Shown here one piece after another: positions 22,014 to 34,679 of a stretch of DNA of 64,000 nucleotides. The DNA lies in the NCBI GenBank assembly GCA_030549495.1, contig JAUIRK010000501.1:124001-188000 (forward strand). The letters run 5' to 3'. A program made the translations under genes and the position numbers. This DNA is from Nectonema munidae. Its lineage: Eukaryota; Nematomorpha; Nectonematoida; Nectonematidae. Below the pieces are notes generated by a model that worked only from the letters and a program-made list of their open reading frames with translations, was not told the DNA's origin and searched no databases. Position 1 is the stretch's first letter, and the number at the start of each line of letters is the position of its first letter.

Positions 22014-22549
22014 CTTTAAAATTATAAGAAATATTTATTCTAAATAGCTAAAAAAATATTTAAATATTAAGTATTAAAAACCTATATAAATATTAAAGGA
22101 TCAGTAAAATAAATGCAATAAATGGAAATATTAGTATTAATGTAATATTAGTAATTAATATGACGTGATTTTAATTATTGGATACAGTTGAGAGCAAACA
22201 AAAATAATTTTCTAATTTCTGATTTCTTATTTAAAATCTACAATATGAATTTAGGATGCGTTTGAAGGGCCGGATAAAAATGCGTTGCGGGCCGGATTTG
22301 GCCCGCGGGCCGTAGTTTGGAGACCCCTGCCGGATAGATGGTTGGAATGAGGATTCGACATATGCGAGTACACAGCGAAAAATTTCTTTCGCTAATCATA
22401 CATATATGTTAGAGATAAAGATAATCGGTAAATATGTCTACATTCATTCATTTTGATTATAATAAAGAATGATAATATGGAGTTTTGAGCATTTTTTTCA
22501 AAAGTGGAGTAAAAATCCAGAGGACGTCTTTAGTGTTATACTCAATATA

Positions 22550-22565
22550 GGGCGTCATGCGAAGG
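22550..22565 (-). repeat. piggyBac terminal inverted repeat, right
   Basis: Inverse of 12,053-12,068, directly followed by TTAA at 22,566-22,569. Confidence 0.9.
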
Positions 22566-22659
22566 TTAAAGAATTAAATATATAAAGTGTTATCCATTCA
22601 AAACTGTATATAATTATAAATTTTCAAGGGAGTATCTAATATAAACCCTAAGTTATAAG

Positions 22660-22810
22660 CCAGGGTGTAGCCAGAGGGGGGGGGGGGGCAAGGGGGCAGT
22701 GCCCCCCCCCCCCCCCCCAAATACTAATTATTTTATTTCCAATATGCTTGCCCCCTAAATTCCTTGCATGCCCCCCCCCCCTCAACTTCCATTTTTTGGC
22801 TACGCCACTG
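22660..22810. mobile_element. 151-bp non-autonomous hAT-type element with G and C tracts
   Basis: The left end CAGGGTGTAGCCAGA and right end (other strand) CAGTGGCGTAGCCAAAAAA are inverted relatives. A perfect 8-bp target duplication, GTTATAAG, lies at 22,652-22,659 and 22,811-22,818. Long G and C runs can pair into a hairpin. The subterminal GGAAGTTGAGGGGG recurs in the element at 60,146-61,174, so the two are probably related. Confidence 0.8.
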
Positions 22811-22818
22811 GTTATAAG

Positions 22819-25249
22819 GGTAAATACAGAAAATAATTTCAAAATTTTGTTGAAAAATTATAATTTTTGATTTTGATTGACAGTTTTTGACAGGAGAAGG
22901 CCATTCAACTACCATGTCAATAGCATAAAAAGATGATGCTATTGATTTTAGGAAATCTCACACAATTTGAAGAGATATCATTCAGCCAATTTTATACAAT
23001 TAATTGTTAACTAAATTTAGCAGCAGCATTACAAAAACAGTGTATAATTTTATCATTTGTCTAACTACTTAATATGATAAGGAATATCTAAAGAAGTTAG
23101 ACCAAGGATACAATTATACGATGATTTATGCGTGAGTCTATGCACCATACACATATATTTGGAGAAGCATTTGAAGGTCGACACTGAAACAATACAATGT
23201 TATTATTTAATATAATACCGTCAAAGCTGTTTTAACGACCCCCTCTATAGAAAGATCACCTGTCCATTTTACCATCAAATTTTAACATATGCATATATTT
23301 GTTGCAGAAATTTTGGCATATGAAATGTCAAAATTATTTTTCTCTAAATCTAAAAGTTATTTTAGGATGTATTTTGATTTCATTTCTTTCAACTTTAAAT
23401 GAGATCGTAAATTTCAACAAATTTTCAACATTCGAGAAAAAGTATACACAAAAAAGACTGGATAAAGGCGAGTGTTTTCTTTTTAGGCCTTCTGATATTT
23501 TTCAATTGATAGAGATATCATAGCAATTTATAGGCACGTAACTCTCTCTCTGATTTAAAAAAGCACACATTTATGCATATATATATATATATGTGTATAT
23601 TATAAATGAAAGTATTTGACACGAATTTAAAATTGAAAAGTGAAATAATTGTTTTTTGTGTGCTGTTATGTAGGTCAATATTCCTTATTAATATTTCAGT
23701 TTGAAGGAAGTTTTCAAAAAATTGAAAAGCATTCATGTTTATACCTCGAATCACATTCACATCTCATGCAAAGGGAAAAAATGAATGCTTCAGTTTTCAA
23801 CCTAATTCTTGTGAAATCGAAAAAATTGAACTCCACTCTCAAAAGTCAGAACTAGGTCGCTCAAATCAACCAGAAATCGAGCATATTCCTTTCAACTTCT
23901 AATTGTGCCTGCACAGCCTTCTTAACGATCAAAAAACGTAAATATTTTTTTTTCTCCAATTTTTGCAATATTTCCAATTATTATTCATTAAAAAATTGAT
24001 TTAAATTTCTTGAAGTATGTCACGTGAATTTGCGAGAGAAGGGCCGAGAACGTATGCGATTGTGGAAATGATTCGCAGTTAAGTCTCACAATCCTGTTCC
24101 AAATATACCTAATGAACTTTAGTGCAAGTGATTAAATTAAACAAAAGATTTATCCTATTTTTCATTTCTACCATATGATTTGTGAACTTTGGGATGAGTA
24201 GATATCCTTTCTCTTATCTTCTAAGGATTCTACAAAATTTGATTTCCTAGTAATGGGAATCTGTTGGCGGAGTGTTAGTGGTTTAACACCCCTAAACCCC
24301 CTCCATTTTTCGTAGTTAGTCCCTTGGTATATATTGGATACGTCTTTGCTTAGACCACATTTTCTTAAACTTTTTCAAGTAGTGCTCTTCGCGTGATTTT
24401 TGTTATCAAAATGCTTAATTCTTGCACATTTGCGAACAAACATATTTTTATAAAACAATAATAACTAATAAGATTAATCACAAATATGTAAATTATTATT
24501 AAACAGTAAAACTTTTATTCTAAAAAAATCTTTGACAATAATTTGTCGGCCACTCTGGTCTTCGCATCTAATCTATCGCTACAAGAAGGGGAAACAAGAA
24601 TCCGAAGGAGTATATGATAATCTTGTATGTAAATTATTGTAGATAAATAACTGATATATTTAATAATAATAATTTTAAAAAATTCATTTTAGCTGTGTTA
24701 AAAACATGGCACGAATAAACTGACATCTCGCAAGTAATAAAAGAAAAGTTAATTGAACTGATTTATGGTTGAAAGCCTTATTTTGAAGTTTTGTTTTTAG
24801 AGGGGTGTCAAAATTGTGGTAAATACTATACTCTGAAAATATGCCACTTTTTTAAATGTATATGAACAGATTCACATATGTTCCTTTTATTTAATTAAAA
24901 TTTGGAAGTAAACTCTGTTTGTATCTATTTTCCTTTTTATCTTGAGGGAGGCAATAATTTCTACTCAGGGAGGCTGCTAACCCGACTGACTATAAAGGGA
25001 AGGGCTTTGAGTATGATTAACTCGCCACAATTACTTACCAACTCCAAAAAACTATTTTATACATGTTGCTTGGTGCGAGTTGACTATAAACCTATTTGAT
25101 GCACATATGTTAGCTTATCCACATCAAGCTGAAGCTCGCTAAGAAAGAGGAATCACACCAAAGTCCATTTTAAATATCTTCTCATTCATTTGTTTGGATT
25201 GCCAGAATAAGTGTAAAAAGACGAAGATTTGTGAAGTGAACTAGTTAGT
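22819..25249. other. Long AT-rich spacer
   Basis: No recognisable gene. A short (AT)n tract is at about 23,579-23,600. An exon-like patch at about 23,695-23,890 has raised GC and follows a TTTCAG, but its frames give no known protein. Confidence 0.5.
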
Positions 25250-25460
25250 AATGATACTTTATCATTCAGAATGTTATGTTAGTTGAGCCGTTACTTAGTT
25301 AGGTCAGGTGTTAGTATTTTTGCTATTTATTAAGGTTAGTTAATATCTTAGTTATTAGCTGATTAGTCAGTTAATTTCCTAGTTAAAGATTAGTTAGTTA
25401 TTTAGTTAAATTATTAGTTTGTAAGTTAATAGATAGGGGTAGTTAGTTATATTAATTCAG
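25250..25460 (+). repeat. TTAG-rich low-complexity tract
   Basis: Irregular repeats of GTTAGTTA, TTAGTTA and TTAGTTAAT. They are not in regular TTAGG units. Confidence 0.6.
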
Positions 25461-27956
25461 CGCTGAATCCAAATTTTATGTCACAAAGATGAAGAGAGCT
25501 TTAGTTTAACATTGCAATGCAACATAATTTCTATGCAACTGCAAGTTAGCTTTTTCAGTCTGTAAATAATTCTGAAATATAGAAGCGCTTTGCTTGATAT
25601 GTTTCTTGGTTTATCACAAAGACAGGGCTGCACTTTTGAAAGAATTCAACAGCTAAATCAAACAGTGAAAGAAACATCTCACCCAGATTCCCTACGATAC
25701 AACTTTATGTTTATGTGTGCGAAAACTAGTATTAAAATCCTTCATCATTTTCAAGGCAAAGGCATGGAAACAGCCTGAAAGATTTCAACACCCTAGCCAA
25801 GATATTTTGCATTCTAGTACGAATCTAGTACGAAATATGGTACGATGTCTTACATCTGTCTGTAATTTTGAGTAATTGCTTTAATTTTTCTGCTGTGGTT
25901 GCAATGGTCATTGATTTGACTAATGCAGCACTTAAGTTTTTGCAGCCAAAAGTTGCGTGCACATTACAATGTGTAATATAACTACACCAGGAACAGCTTT
26001 TTTAAAAAACCAATCAAATCCCTTTAACGACTTTTTATCGTTGACCTCAAATTGACATCTCAGAACAACCTCTATCGATCAAAACAAGACACAACCTCAC
26101 AACATAGAGCTAATAAATCTCCATTCCTTCAAGAATACTTCTACAAAATCAGCCGAACACACACAAAACTCCACTCTGCTCTCTTTGCACCAAACGCTGT
26201 CAGATAATTCTGAATATCTTTTCAATTGCACATACTACTTCTATATTTGTGTTCAGACTAAAATAAATTAACGAGAAACGTGTCGGAAACTTTTTAAAAT
26301 AAACGGGATATATTCCGCTCAAAGACGCTGAATCAAGTATATTTTAGCATCGAGTGGAAGCCTATACACATGCAATCCAGCTTATTCATATTTTACGTTA
26401 CTGCTTCTAGAAACATATGAGCTGAAAACATAGAACATGGGGTATGCTTTTTCTCGCAATCTTTCTCAATACCCATATCCTTCACATCTTCCTCAAAAAA
26501 TTATTTTGTGAATTAGCTAATTTGCGATTCAAAATACAAATCTTTCAATAACGTAGAAAGAATTTTTATAATGAAAATCTACAGAATTAACGCAACCATC
26601 CTTATAAGCACTTCTTGATAATCTTTTTCATTATTTTTCCAATTGATCAAAATTTGATGTAAAAGAATAAAATATCTTTACGTCCTAAATTCAAACTTTA
26701 TACAAATGAAAATTAATTAGTGCGATTTTTTTCATAAATCTAACCTAATTCCCCTTTTTGATCATTGCTCAATAACTTAGAAGAATATTTTCCTATTTGT
26801 TCCATTCGATTAAAATTCCATTTATAGCATTACAAGTTCAATGAAATATTTTCAAATTTAAGTGAAACGTTTTAAAGAAAATTTTTTAAGATCGGTAATA
26901 AATATTTTCACAAAAATTAATTTTTAGTTTGCCTTTTTTAATTTTTTTTAACTCCAAAAATTTGTAAAAGATGTGTAATTCAATATATATCTTCTCTCAA
27001 CAAAAAAGGCAATATTTTCAAACTCAATTAAAAATTAGTTTTCAAGTCGAAGCTAAAGATAAAACTACTTAAAAATTGAAAAAATTTTACTTGAACTTGA
27101 AAACATTTCACTTTAAATTGTAATGCTATAAAATAAAGAAACTCTTTCATATTTAAAAAAATATTTCCCTATGCTTTAAAATTTGGTCCTTTTTTTTTGA
27201 ATATTTCGAACCGAAAGGAAATCCAATTTATTCAAGAAAATATTTTGCATACTATATGAGAGTAGAGTGTGGAGGATTGCGTGAAAAAGCACAGCCTATC
27301 TATAAGGTGATAATTGAAAAATCTCCACATCCATTTCTATGATACTGATTTTTCAAGATAACAAATGCTCTGTGTACAAGTGCATATCGGCATAATTTAT
27401 TATTTAAATTATTATTAAAATCATATCCTTTAGTGTAATTAAAGGAACTTAACTTTGCGCTGCCATGAAGTAAGGAGGAGGAGGAGGACGCCTTAGATGT
27501 AATTCACGGTATATGCTATAATATTCCCCCCAAGGCAGATTGCCGACTCTACTTCGCAAGTTATTCCTTTTCAATTTCCCTTCTTACACGCATGGAAGTA
27601 ATCCATTTTTTTGTTCTATACCCGTTTGCAATGCAAGGAATTAATCAAATGATTTTCCATTGAAAAAATAAGTTTAGGTAGTTATGTCGTCAGCTACTTA
27701 ATCCAAATTTTTTTTGACGTTAATAGTGTTTGGGGCCTTGCAACTCTTCCGCGGTCTAGGAAAAATGATCTAAAATCACTATTCCTTTCAAAAATTTTTA
27801 CCAAAATATGAAGTATATATTTGATTACTAATGACAATTGCAAAATATGTTGCAGCTTATGTTCAAAGTTTATGAGGAACTTCCGTTTAAAATTCTGAAA
27901 CATGTCCTTTGCTCCTCTAGCTAATGAAACCGTAAAAGGCTTTAAAATACCACAAT
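25461..27956. other. Long AT-rich spacer
   Basis: No supported gene. About 25,940-26,240 (plus) has a weak LINE-tail-like pattern with stops. About 27,465-27,560 is GC-richer with a GGAGGAGGAGGAGG run. Confidence 0.45.
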
Positions 27957-28216
27957 CACTAAGATACCATATTCCTGAATAAGAAAAGCATACTTATATT
28001 TGTGTTCCAGAAGTGCATATATGCACATGTTTTGATATAAAAATAAATAGCTTTCTATAAAAATGTAAGTTTATACTCGATTTCGTCCGACTTTCAAATA
28101 AGGCAATAGTCAAACAGACTAGAACAGTTATTGTATTAAATAAAAAATTTGGTAGATGCCTTTAATAGTTTTAAATTGTGAAATCTCTTGACTGTTACAT
28201 ATTGAGTTTTATTTTT
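27957..28216 (+). repeat. Interspersed repeat family R1, copy 2
   Basis: Homologous and colinear with 7,795-8,050. See that entry for shared blocks. Confidence 0.7.
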
Positions 28217-30371
28217 ATAATTTTGCAAAGCTAATAAACTAATATAACGATATATTCTATTTCATTTACAGTTAAAATTGCAATCAAACAAGGAGAAATA
28301 AACATTTTTTAAAACAAAACAGAATTGCCTAACCTTCATAAATTTTTCATAACTAAAATGAATTTTAACACTTTAGCTTGGAGAAAATTGAGGCCTGTGA
28401 TGTCGACACATGGATATTAGTTTAATATGTATCATTTCGGTTTTACTACTTGTATTTTGTTAGCTAATTGCGAGTTTTTGAAGAACATGTCTCCTTTGAT
28501 TTGGGGTCCATATTATTTAAAGGTGAAGTAGGATGGCCATTGTTCAAAATGTCTGAAAAAAGTGACAAATTTATGAACGGAATAATAAAATGAGTAGATG
28601 ATAAAGAAATAAATCAACTAATTTTTACTATTATACAAACTTTCTTATTTTACTCATTCACTAACTTTCTAACTAAATAAGAATGCAGGAAGCTGATATA
28701 CCAATTTAACTAACAATTATTGAAAATTTTGAAGAAAATGAAAAATGTATTTAGTATGCAATTGGCCACCCGCATTTTTTAAGCAACCAATGTATCAGAA
28801 ACTTTTATACCTTTGCATAACTTCTTTTACACCTTTTTTAACTTCATTTTCTCTTTCGAGTCTCAGCTTTCTTTTCTTCTGCTCTGCTTAGCATTATTTT
28901 TTATTAAATTATATTAAAAACATTTGAATTAACTCAAAATGAGTGTTATTCTTAGGATAGGGAGAAATGAAGGCGATGTCTACCATTCCAAAAATTAAAA
29001 AGAGATCCATATGAGACCTGATGGTTGATAAGCAAGCATGTTACTTAATGTTTGACCTGATTTGAGGTGTGAACCTTTATCAACTCGGTTGCTTGTAAAA
29101 AAAAGACATATAGATAAATAAAATTTATTTTATTTAATTTGGTACACAGTATCATTAAATGGGATAGTAACCAATTTGATACTTCCATGGTTCGCCCACG
29201 CTTCAAAATTCAAAATTGTATAAAACTTTTGCCTTTTTTTCACATTTTTTTCACAAAATAATATACATTAATCCAAAATTTTGATTTAATCTAGAAGATA
29301 TAGTTTTGATTTCCGGGTCAAACACCGCGCCATTGCAATTTTGTTTAGTTTGAGATACTAACTGAAGAAATATTTTAAAATATGGATTTAATAATAAATA
29401 ATGATTAATCATTTGTATCAGAGAGGGACTAATTGGAGTGAGTTGCTTTAAAACGAATATTGTCTTCGTTTAGTTAGGGTGTTTGCAAAATTAATTGCTT
29501 CTTCTTCATAATAATAATAATAATAATAATAATTGCTTCCAGAACGTCGTCTTGCTTTCCTGATGACTTTTAACAAATGTCAAACGATAGAAAAAAGTTG
29601 TAAACTTTCTGTCACGTTTTCATGTTTCAGCATCAGTCCTTATAGAGTTGTAGTATAGCCAATGAGGTCCTTCCTTTATAAACTATTTATTATTTCTTTG
29701 TATTGGCATTCATTTTGTTTTTTTACAAGCTCTAATTTCGGGCGTAGCGAGCAAAGGGTGAAGAGAGGCAGACCCCGTTTGATAAAACTTTTTGCAGCTC
29801 CAAAATTTTTTCTGACCTTGCTCCTTGAAAATAAAATGCGACTAAGAAGGCTCACTCTAATATAATGGCAAATAAAAGAAGACTTCTAAAACAAAAAATG
29901 GATTTGCTTGGGCAAAGTTTACTTCAAAATAGTTTTCTGCTTTGCTTTTAAATGTTTTCACTATAAATGATTTTTTTTTACATGATTTTATAAAAAAAGT
30001 TTTTTGATTACCTTAAAGCAAAATTTTACCTCAACAAAACGTTTTCATTTGAGGTATATTTGTCCCTCTGATGTTAAGGAAAACTCACTTAGCGCCAAAA
30101 ATGACTGTGACTGTAAATAAACAATACGATGTTTTCTTTTTCTTCTCAAGGATTATCTGCACAGAAAAACGTGATTTAAAAATTTCTACGCAATGTATAT
30201 AATATATAGAGCTTATGACTAGTCGAAGAAAGGCACTTTTTTTAAGAAAAACAAAAATTTATTACAAATTCACTAATTTATCAAATTGAAATGCCTGATT
30301 TATTATTAACAAAAGGCTTTTAAAATGAGATATTATAAAAAAAAAATGGTGGGATATAAATTTTAGATATA
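28217..30371. other. AT-rich spacer with an (AAT)n microsatellite
   Basis: An (ATA)n run of about nine units is at 29,508-29,533. At about 29,738-29,790, CGGGCGTAGCGAGC followed by GGCAGACCCCG looks like a lone end of the CGTAGC-type elements found elsewhere in the window. No gene supported. Confidence 0.5.
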
Positions 30372-30632
30372 ATGCATGGACAGATCAGGAAAGATGATTA
30401 CTTTGAGAGGAAGTTAAAATCGAAAGAAAAGAAGGAATTTTTATGGAAAGTGTTTTACCTCCTCACTGGATTCACTCTTGGCTTTTTCTTTTATGGAGTT
30501 TTGGCCTTTTTCATAAGCTACAATTATCACCACACATCTCCAACTTCAAACTTCATGACGTCATTAAAGTCCAAACACAAAGCAGAGCTTAGAGATATGG
30601 TGAGAAATTTTGATTTAGATTCATTTGTTTAG
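30372..30632 (+). CDS. Small single-span membrane protein or terminal exon (hypothetical)
   Basis: 86 residues, not recognised. Residues 1-25 are charged and basic (ERKLKSKEKKE). They precede one clear hydrophobic segment at about 27-48 (VFYLLTGFTLGFFFYGVLAF). A polar tail with KSKHKAELRDMVRNF follows. Positive charge before the span predicts a cytoplasmic N-terminus. The first ATG was taken as the start. TTTTAG just upstream could be a splice acceptor, which would make this the last exon of a longer gene. It has no neighbours of known function. The hydrophobic segment followed by an ordered charged tail is more gene-like than the surrounding chance frames, but this remains unproven. Confidence 0.35.
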   Translation: MHGQIRKDDYFERKLKSKEKKEFLWKVFYLLTGFTLGFFFYGVLAFFISYNYHHTSPTSNFMTSLKSKHKAELRDMVRNFDLDSFV

Positions 30633-32929
30633 ATTTTCAACGATGTGCTGTATGACCTTGAAGGGGGAACAGATTTTTTTTTAAATATATTTTATATAAA
30701 AAATATTTTAAATACAAAGGTGATAAAGTTGTTAAAATTATTCAAAGTTTTTTTAATAAGTTTACTAATTGGTCAATCATTACTTTTTTTAAATAAGAGG
30801 CCGTTAGGAAAAATATGGAATTACTAACCATGTTGGTAAGCACAGCTTCGTCGCCATATTACAAGTACAGGGAGAAGTCCCCCCCCCCCCCCCCCCATTG
30901 ATGGGCCTGAACTAAAGTTTTTGCTATTCAAATGTTAGTGTGTACAAATCGTCATCTTGCAGAATTATCAGAAATTGTTTTACAACTAATAAATGTTATG
31001 ATTGATTATGCTTAAGAAAAATAACTTGTATTGAATTTTTCACAGATGTGCGATTTTGATAAAGTTTATTATACCATCTTAAAGTTGCTTGCATTGTTCT
31101 TTTAAATAAGCTATTAAGCGAAAATAACATTTTAGCAAAACTCAATCAATAATTCGAAAAGCAATTTATTAGTTTGCAGAAAGTTGATTATAAACGTATA
31201 CTTTGATTTTAGATCGGGTCTTTTTTTGATTTGATTAATGGTAAAGCAATATAAATAAAATATTTTAAAACTTAAATTAAAACTTTTTTCCACTCTTCAG
31301 AATAGTAAAAATAGACAAAATAAAATAGTTGAAAATAGACCAGTATTTTTCATGTACATATATCCCCAAAATTAACAAATTCATGTTCATTATTTCCTTA
31401 ATTTTGATTGAAACTACTTTATTAGTAAAAACGCAGCAATAAACAGTAAAGCATAAAGTGATAAAAAGGATTATTGCTCAAGCAAAAATAAAAGAAGTAA
31501 TAATGGAAAAGTCAAAAATAAATAAATCCTTATGTTGCTTCCAATTTGCTTTAGGGAAATTGAATTTTTTTTATTATCATACCCGTCTTCAAACAGAAAA
31601 AGACAGTTTATAAAGATTTTTAAATATCCAAAAATTATAAATGTGTTAGTGAAGTGAATAACAGAATAACAGGTGGTCAAGTTGCTGTGTTCAATCAAAT
31701 ATCATAACTACCTTCAGTTTCTTTCCTTGTGAACTATGATGAAACTGATTATTGGGTTTTTTCACGATTTTAGCTCTTAGTTTTACTAGTCTTCAATCGG
31801 AATTAAGTTGATATCGATAAGAAAGATCAGTGACACGTTTCACAATGACGAATAAGTTTAATTAGTTCTTTCTCTGTATTATCTGAGTTTTCTCTGAAAT
31901 GAAATGTGTACTAATCCTCTTATCAATATATATGATGTATTTCTATTTCATTGTTTTAATATGGGTTTTATTCATATCAGCGTCTTGCAGGCCTTTTGAA
32001 TTTTCCCAACTATAAATATGCAATGTTTTTCTTTTTAAATTCTTTATTTAATTCTTTTTTTTAATATATGTTTAGTGGTGTATTCCAATTTTATTTTATC
32101 AATTAATAAATCTCTTCTCTAGATATAATCATAAAATTTTCGAAAAAGTCAGATTCCTTTCATTTCAAATATATCGAATTAATTTCTCCGCCGCAGTACA
32201 CAGTTATGGTTTAAATTAAAGTTGGTAACAAAGAGAGCAAAATTACCAAGACTTGAATATAGTGATTTTCACAATCTAAATACGCACTTACCAAGAATTT
32301 TAATTGATTTTTCCTTTTGTCCATATAATTTATTCTTATCTTCTACAAAATAACATAACTGCCTTGTCTAAATCGCTACAAACTAAATGTCAGCGAGTTA
32401 AATGCCTGACAAAAAATTGCGGAATAAATAAAATCTAATGGACAAATTCGTAACGGACAAAACGTTTAAAATGGGCAAAAAATTTTACAAAATTTTTTTT
32501 AAATCGAACCGTGTAACCAGCATTCCTATATGCTAATATTAAATAAATAAAATTTCTATAATAATAATAATAATTATAGTGCTAAACTATAAAATTATAT
32601 TTTATAATTATATTTAACTATACATGAGAGTAGGGAAATATTATTATTATAAAAAATTTATTAAAATAAAATAAAAGAAGTCAAAAAATTAAAAAAAAAA
32701 TTTAAAAAAAATTGTTCTAATAACAACAGATAAACACTTTTGAATTTTTAATTGTGACCGACAGTAGATAAAATATTTGGTGCACATAAAAAAAAGATTT
32801 TTATTGAATTACAAGTTAATTCTCTCTCAAAAAAAACAGGTGTTCAAGGATCACTTCTGTAATAGCTGATTTTAGCTTCTTTTTTTTACAATTTTTCCAA
32901 TAGTGAAGTGAGTTACATCAACTCTTTTA
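30633..32929. other. AT-rich spacer with an 18-bp poly-C run
   Basis: C18 at 30,879-30,896, followed by ATTGATGGGCCTGAACT, may be a worn end of a G/C-tract element. The rest is AT-rich with no supported gene. Confidence 0.5.
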
Positions 32930-32937
32930 TTGAAAGT

Positions 32938-33800
32938 TTAATGCTGTTCTTCCAGGGAATTATTGGTCCTTGAATAATGCAATTCAATTTTGTTAAAAGC
33001 CCATATTTCAATATCAAATGTTAGGAACCTTGGACGGCCGCGCTGAACGATATCTAGCCAGGTTTTTTTAAAATATTGCAAAAATTCACTCAAAACTTCA
33101 TCTGTATTTTGATCTAGTGCTTGCATGTAATCTGTAAATAAATCAATGACATCACATGGAGGAACAAAAGCTAACCCTTCTATTTCTTTTATGTTAAGAG
33201 TATTTTTAGGATTTGTATACCATTCTTGTATAAACCAAGACTTTAGATATTTCTCCAGAGACAAGGAGCAAAATGAAAAAGAGAAACCATAAAGAGAGGC
33301 ATTTGGGAAACATTTTCTTAAAGCTTTTATTGCTCCGTATTCAAAAATTATCGTGATAGACACCGGATAAAGATTCTGTTCTTTGACAAACTTGAATATT
33401 TCTTGATGGAGGTTTTCATCTCTGTTTGATGCAATGCAATAAAGTAGTGCTAAAGTTTTGCTTGCTGCAACAATACTTGAATTGTGTATACTTGCTTTCC
33501 AATTGGTGCACAGTTAAATGTCCCATCACTGAAGCATTTCTTTAGTTTTTAAAACTTCCAAATTTTTTAAGATTGAGTAAACACTCCAACAAGCGAATTA
33601 CTTCATTGGATTGAAGAGAGCGTGGCGTGCTTCATCTGGTCGGTGCGAGTGAATATTTCAAATTTTTTTAATATCTTTGCCACGAGCAATAATACTGGCA
33701 CTGCAATAATCCCGTTTTCACATCTCCAATATTTAAGCTTTCGTTAATAACAGTAGCACAACCAACAATGTTTTGCCAATAAGCAAAACTTCCCAATCAC
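32938..33800 (-). pseudogene. Decayed MULE transposase with FLYWCH region
   Basis: On the minus strand, from 33,800 down: a worn FLYWCH finger (YWQNIVGCATVI near 33,765), DEARHALFNP near 33,610, then DGTFNCAPIGKQVYTIQ near 33,520 with the first catalytic Asp. After a frame change come LLYCIASNRDENLHQ and IFEYGAIKALRKCFPNASLY near 33,340. ALAFVPP-type sequence (LAFVPPCDVIDLF) follows, then TWLDIVQRGRPRF and HYSRTNNSLEEQH near 32,950. These match the MULE core found with FLYWCH fingers in animals. The usual DFE of the second catalytic position reads IFE here, so that Asp is lost. The ends were not found. Confidence 0.85.
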
Positions 33801-34679
33801 AGAGTATAAGCATTGTGGAGGAATAAAGAAAAAGAAATGATTGGATGATGACAAGGCACTTCGGACTTTTCTTTTCTATATTCCACCTTGTTTCTAAACT
33901 GTGATTGTGATATTTTGTTTATTTTCGCAATTTCTTTAAATTTATTTGCCTTGTAAATAAATTCTTTCCTTCTTTATTTCTTTATAATATGATAGAAATT
34001 AGAAGATTTCCTTAGAAGTTTGTTGGACCTACCGCTAATGGAAAAGTTCTATTGTATTTTGTATGATCTCATTTCTATTAAAGTAAACATCTTTGATTTA
34101 TGTATTCCAAAAGGTTTGCTATCCAAAAGAAATAATACTGTGACTTGTAAGTTCTAAAAACTTACTTTCAATCAAAAAACAAAATTTTAATTAAACTTTT
34201 GTGCAAAAATTTATGCAACATACTGAAAATAAAAAGTTCATTAATGTTTAATGGGGTTAATTAATTATTGATTAATATTTTGTATAAAAAAGATGAAATT
34301 TAAATTTATTTATTCCAAAAAATTTGGTCATTCTACGTGAATTAGTAATAAGCGAATTTTGGCAAAGGGAAAAGTTAAACAACACCTTTGCTATAAAAAT
34401 TTTCCACTAAACTAAAGAAACGAAGAAAAGAAACATATGTTGGTAGTAAAAATAGTAAAAAAGAAGAATTAATTTGCAGGAAGGATTAGTAAACAAAAAA
34501 GTAGGAATATTTAAAATGGGCACGTTTAATTGTAGTTTAATATTATAATGGAAAATTATGAGATCATATCACTAAGAAAGTAATTTGTAACATTTGAGTA
34601 AAGAAAGTAGAATGTGATTTTATGCGTATATAGTTGCCTCTCTTCTTGCATCTTCATTTCTTAACTTGTCCTTTAAAAC
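33801..34679. other. AT-rich spacer
   Basis: No gene or repeat supported. Confidence 0.5.

Larger units (their letters stand above)
16001..22329 (-). mobile_element. hAT element (GTF2IRD2-like) interrupted by a Gypsy element
   Basis: The left end begins CAGGGGTCATCAAAGTTTTT. The right end on the other strand begins CAGGGGTCTCCAAACTACGG and is followed by the CCCGCGGGCC-type subterminal sequence typical of Charlie-like hATs. Flanks on both sides contain GATAGAT, an approximate 8-bp target duplication. After removing the Gypsy insertion the element is about 2.3 kb. Its transposase reads on the minus strand in two parts, 20,840-22,013 and 16,159-16,766. Confidence 0.85.
12053..22565 (-). mobile_element. 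piggyBac element carrying nested insertions
   Basis: Perfect 16-bp inverted ends, CCTTCGCATGACGCCC, lie at 12,053-12,068 and, inverted, at 22,550-22,565. TTAA follows the right end at 22,566. The left flank reads TTATA, a decayed TTAA. Transposase pieces on the minus strand (12,314-13,690 and 15,399-15,752) belong to this element. The 10.5-kb span is inflated by two insertions: about 13.7-15.4 kb, and the hAT at 16,001-22,329, which itself holds a Gypsy element. Without these it would be about 2.5 kb, the usual piggyBac size. The order of events is piggyBac first, then hAT, then Gypsy. Confidence 0.88.

Noticed and set aside
23695-23890. Exon-like patch after TTTCAG
   Set aside because: Raised GC and two alternative frames, but neither gives a recognisable protein and no donor or partner exon is clear.
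25250-25460. TTAG-rich tract as an interstitial telomere
   Set aside because: Arthropod telomeres are regular TTAGG. Here the units are irregular GTTAGTTA-like stretches with no period.
25940-26240. Possible LINE tail on the plus strand
   Set aside because: Only a vague HT..L.SL-type pattern with stops. Too weak to call.
30879-30896. C18 run as an assembly artefact
   Set aside because: Similar G/C runs occur inside elements with clear ends and target duplications, so they are probably real, though their lengths may be imprecise.
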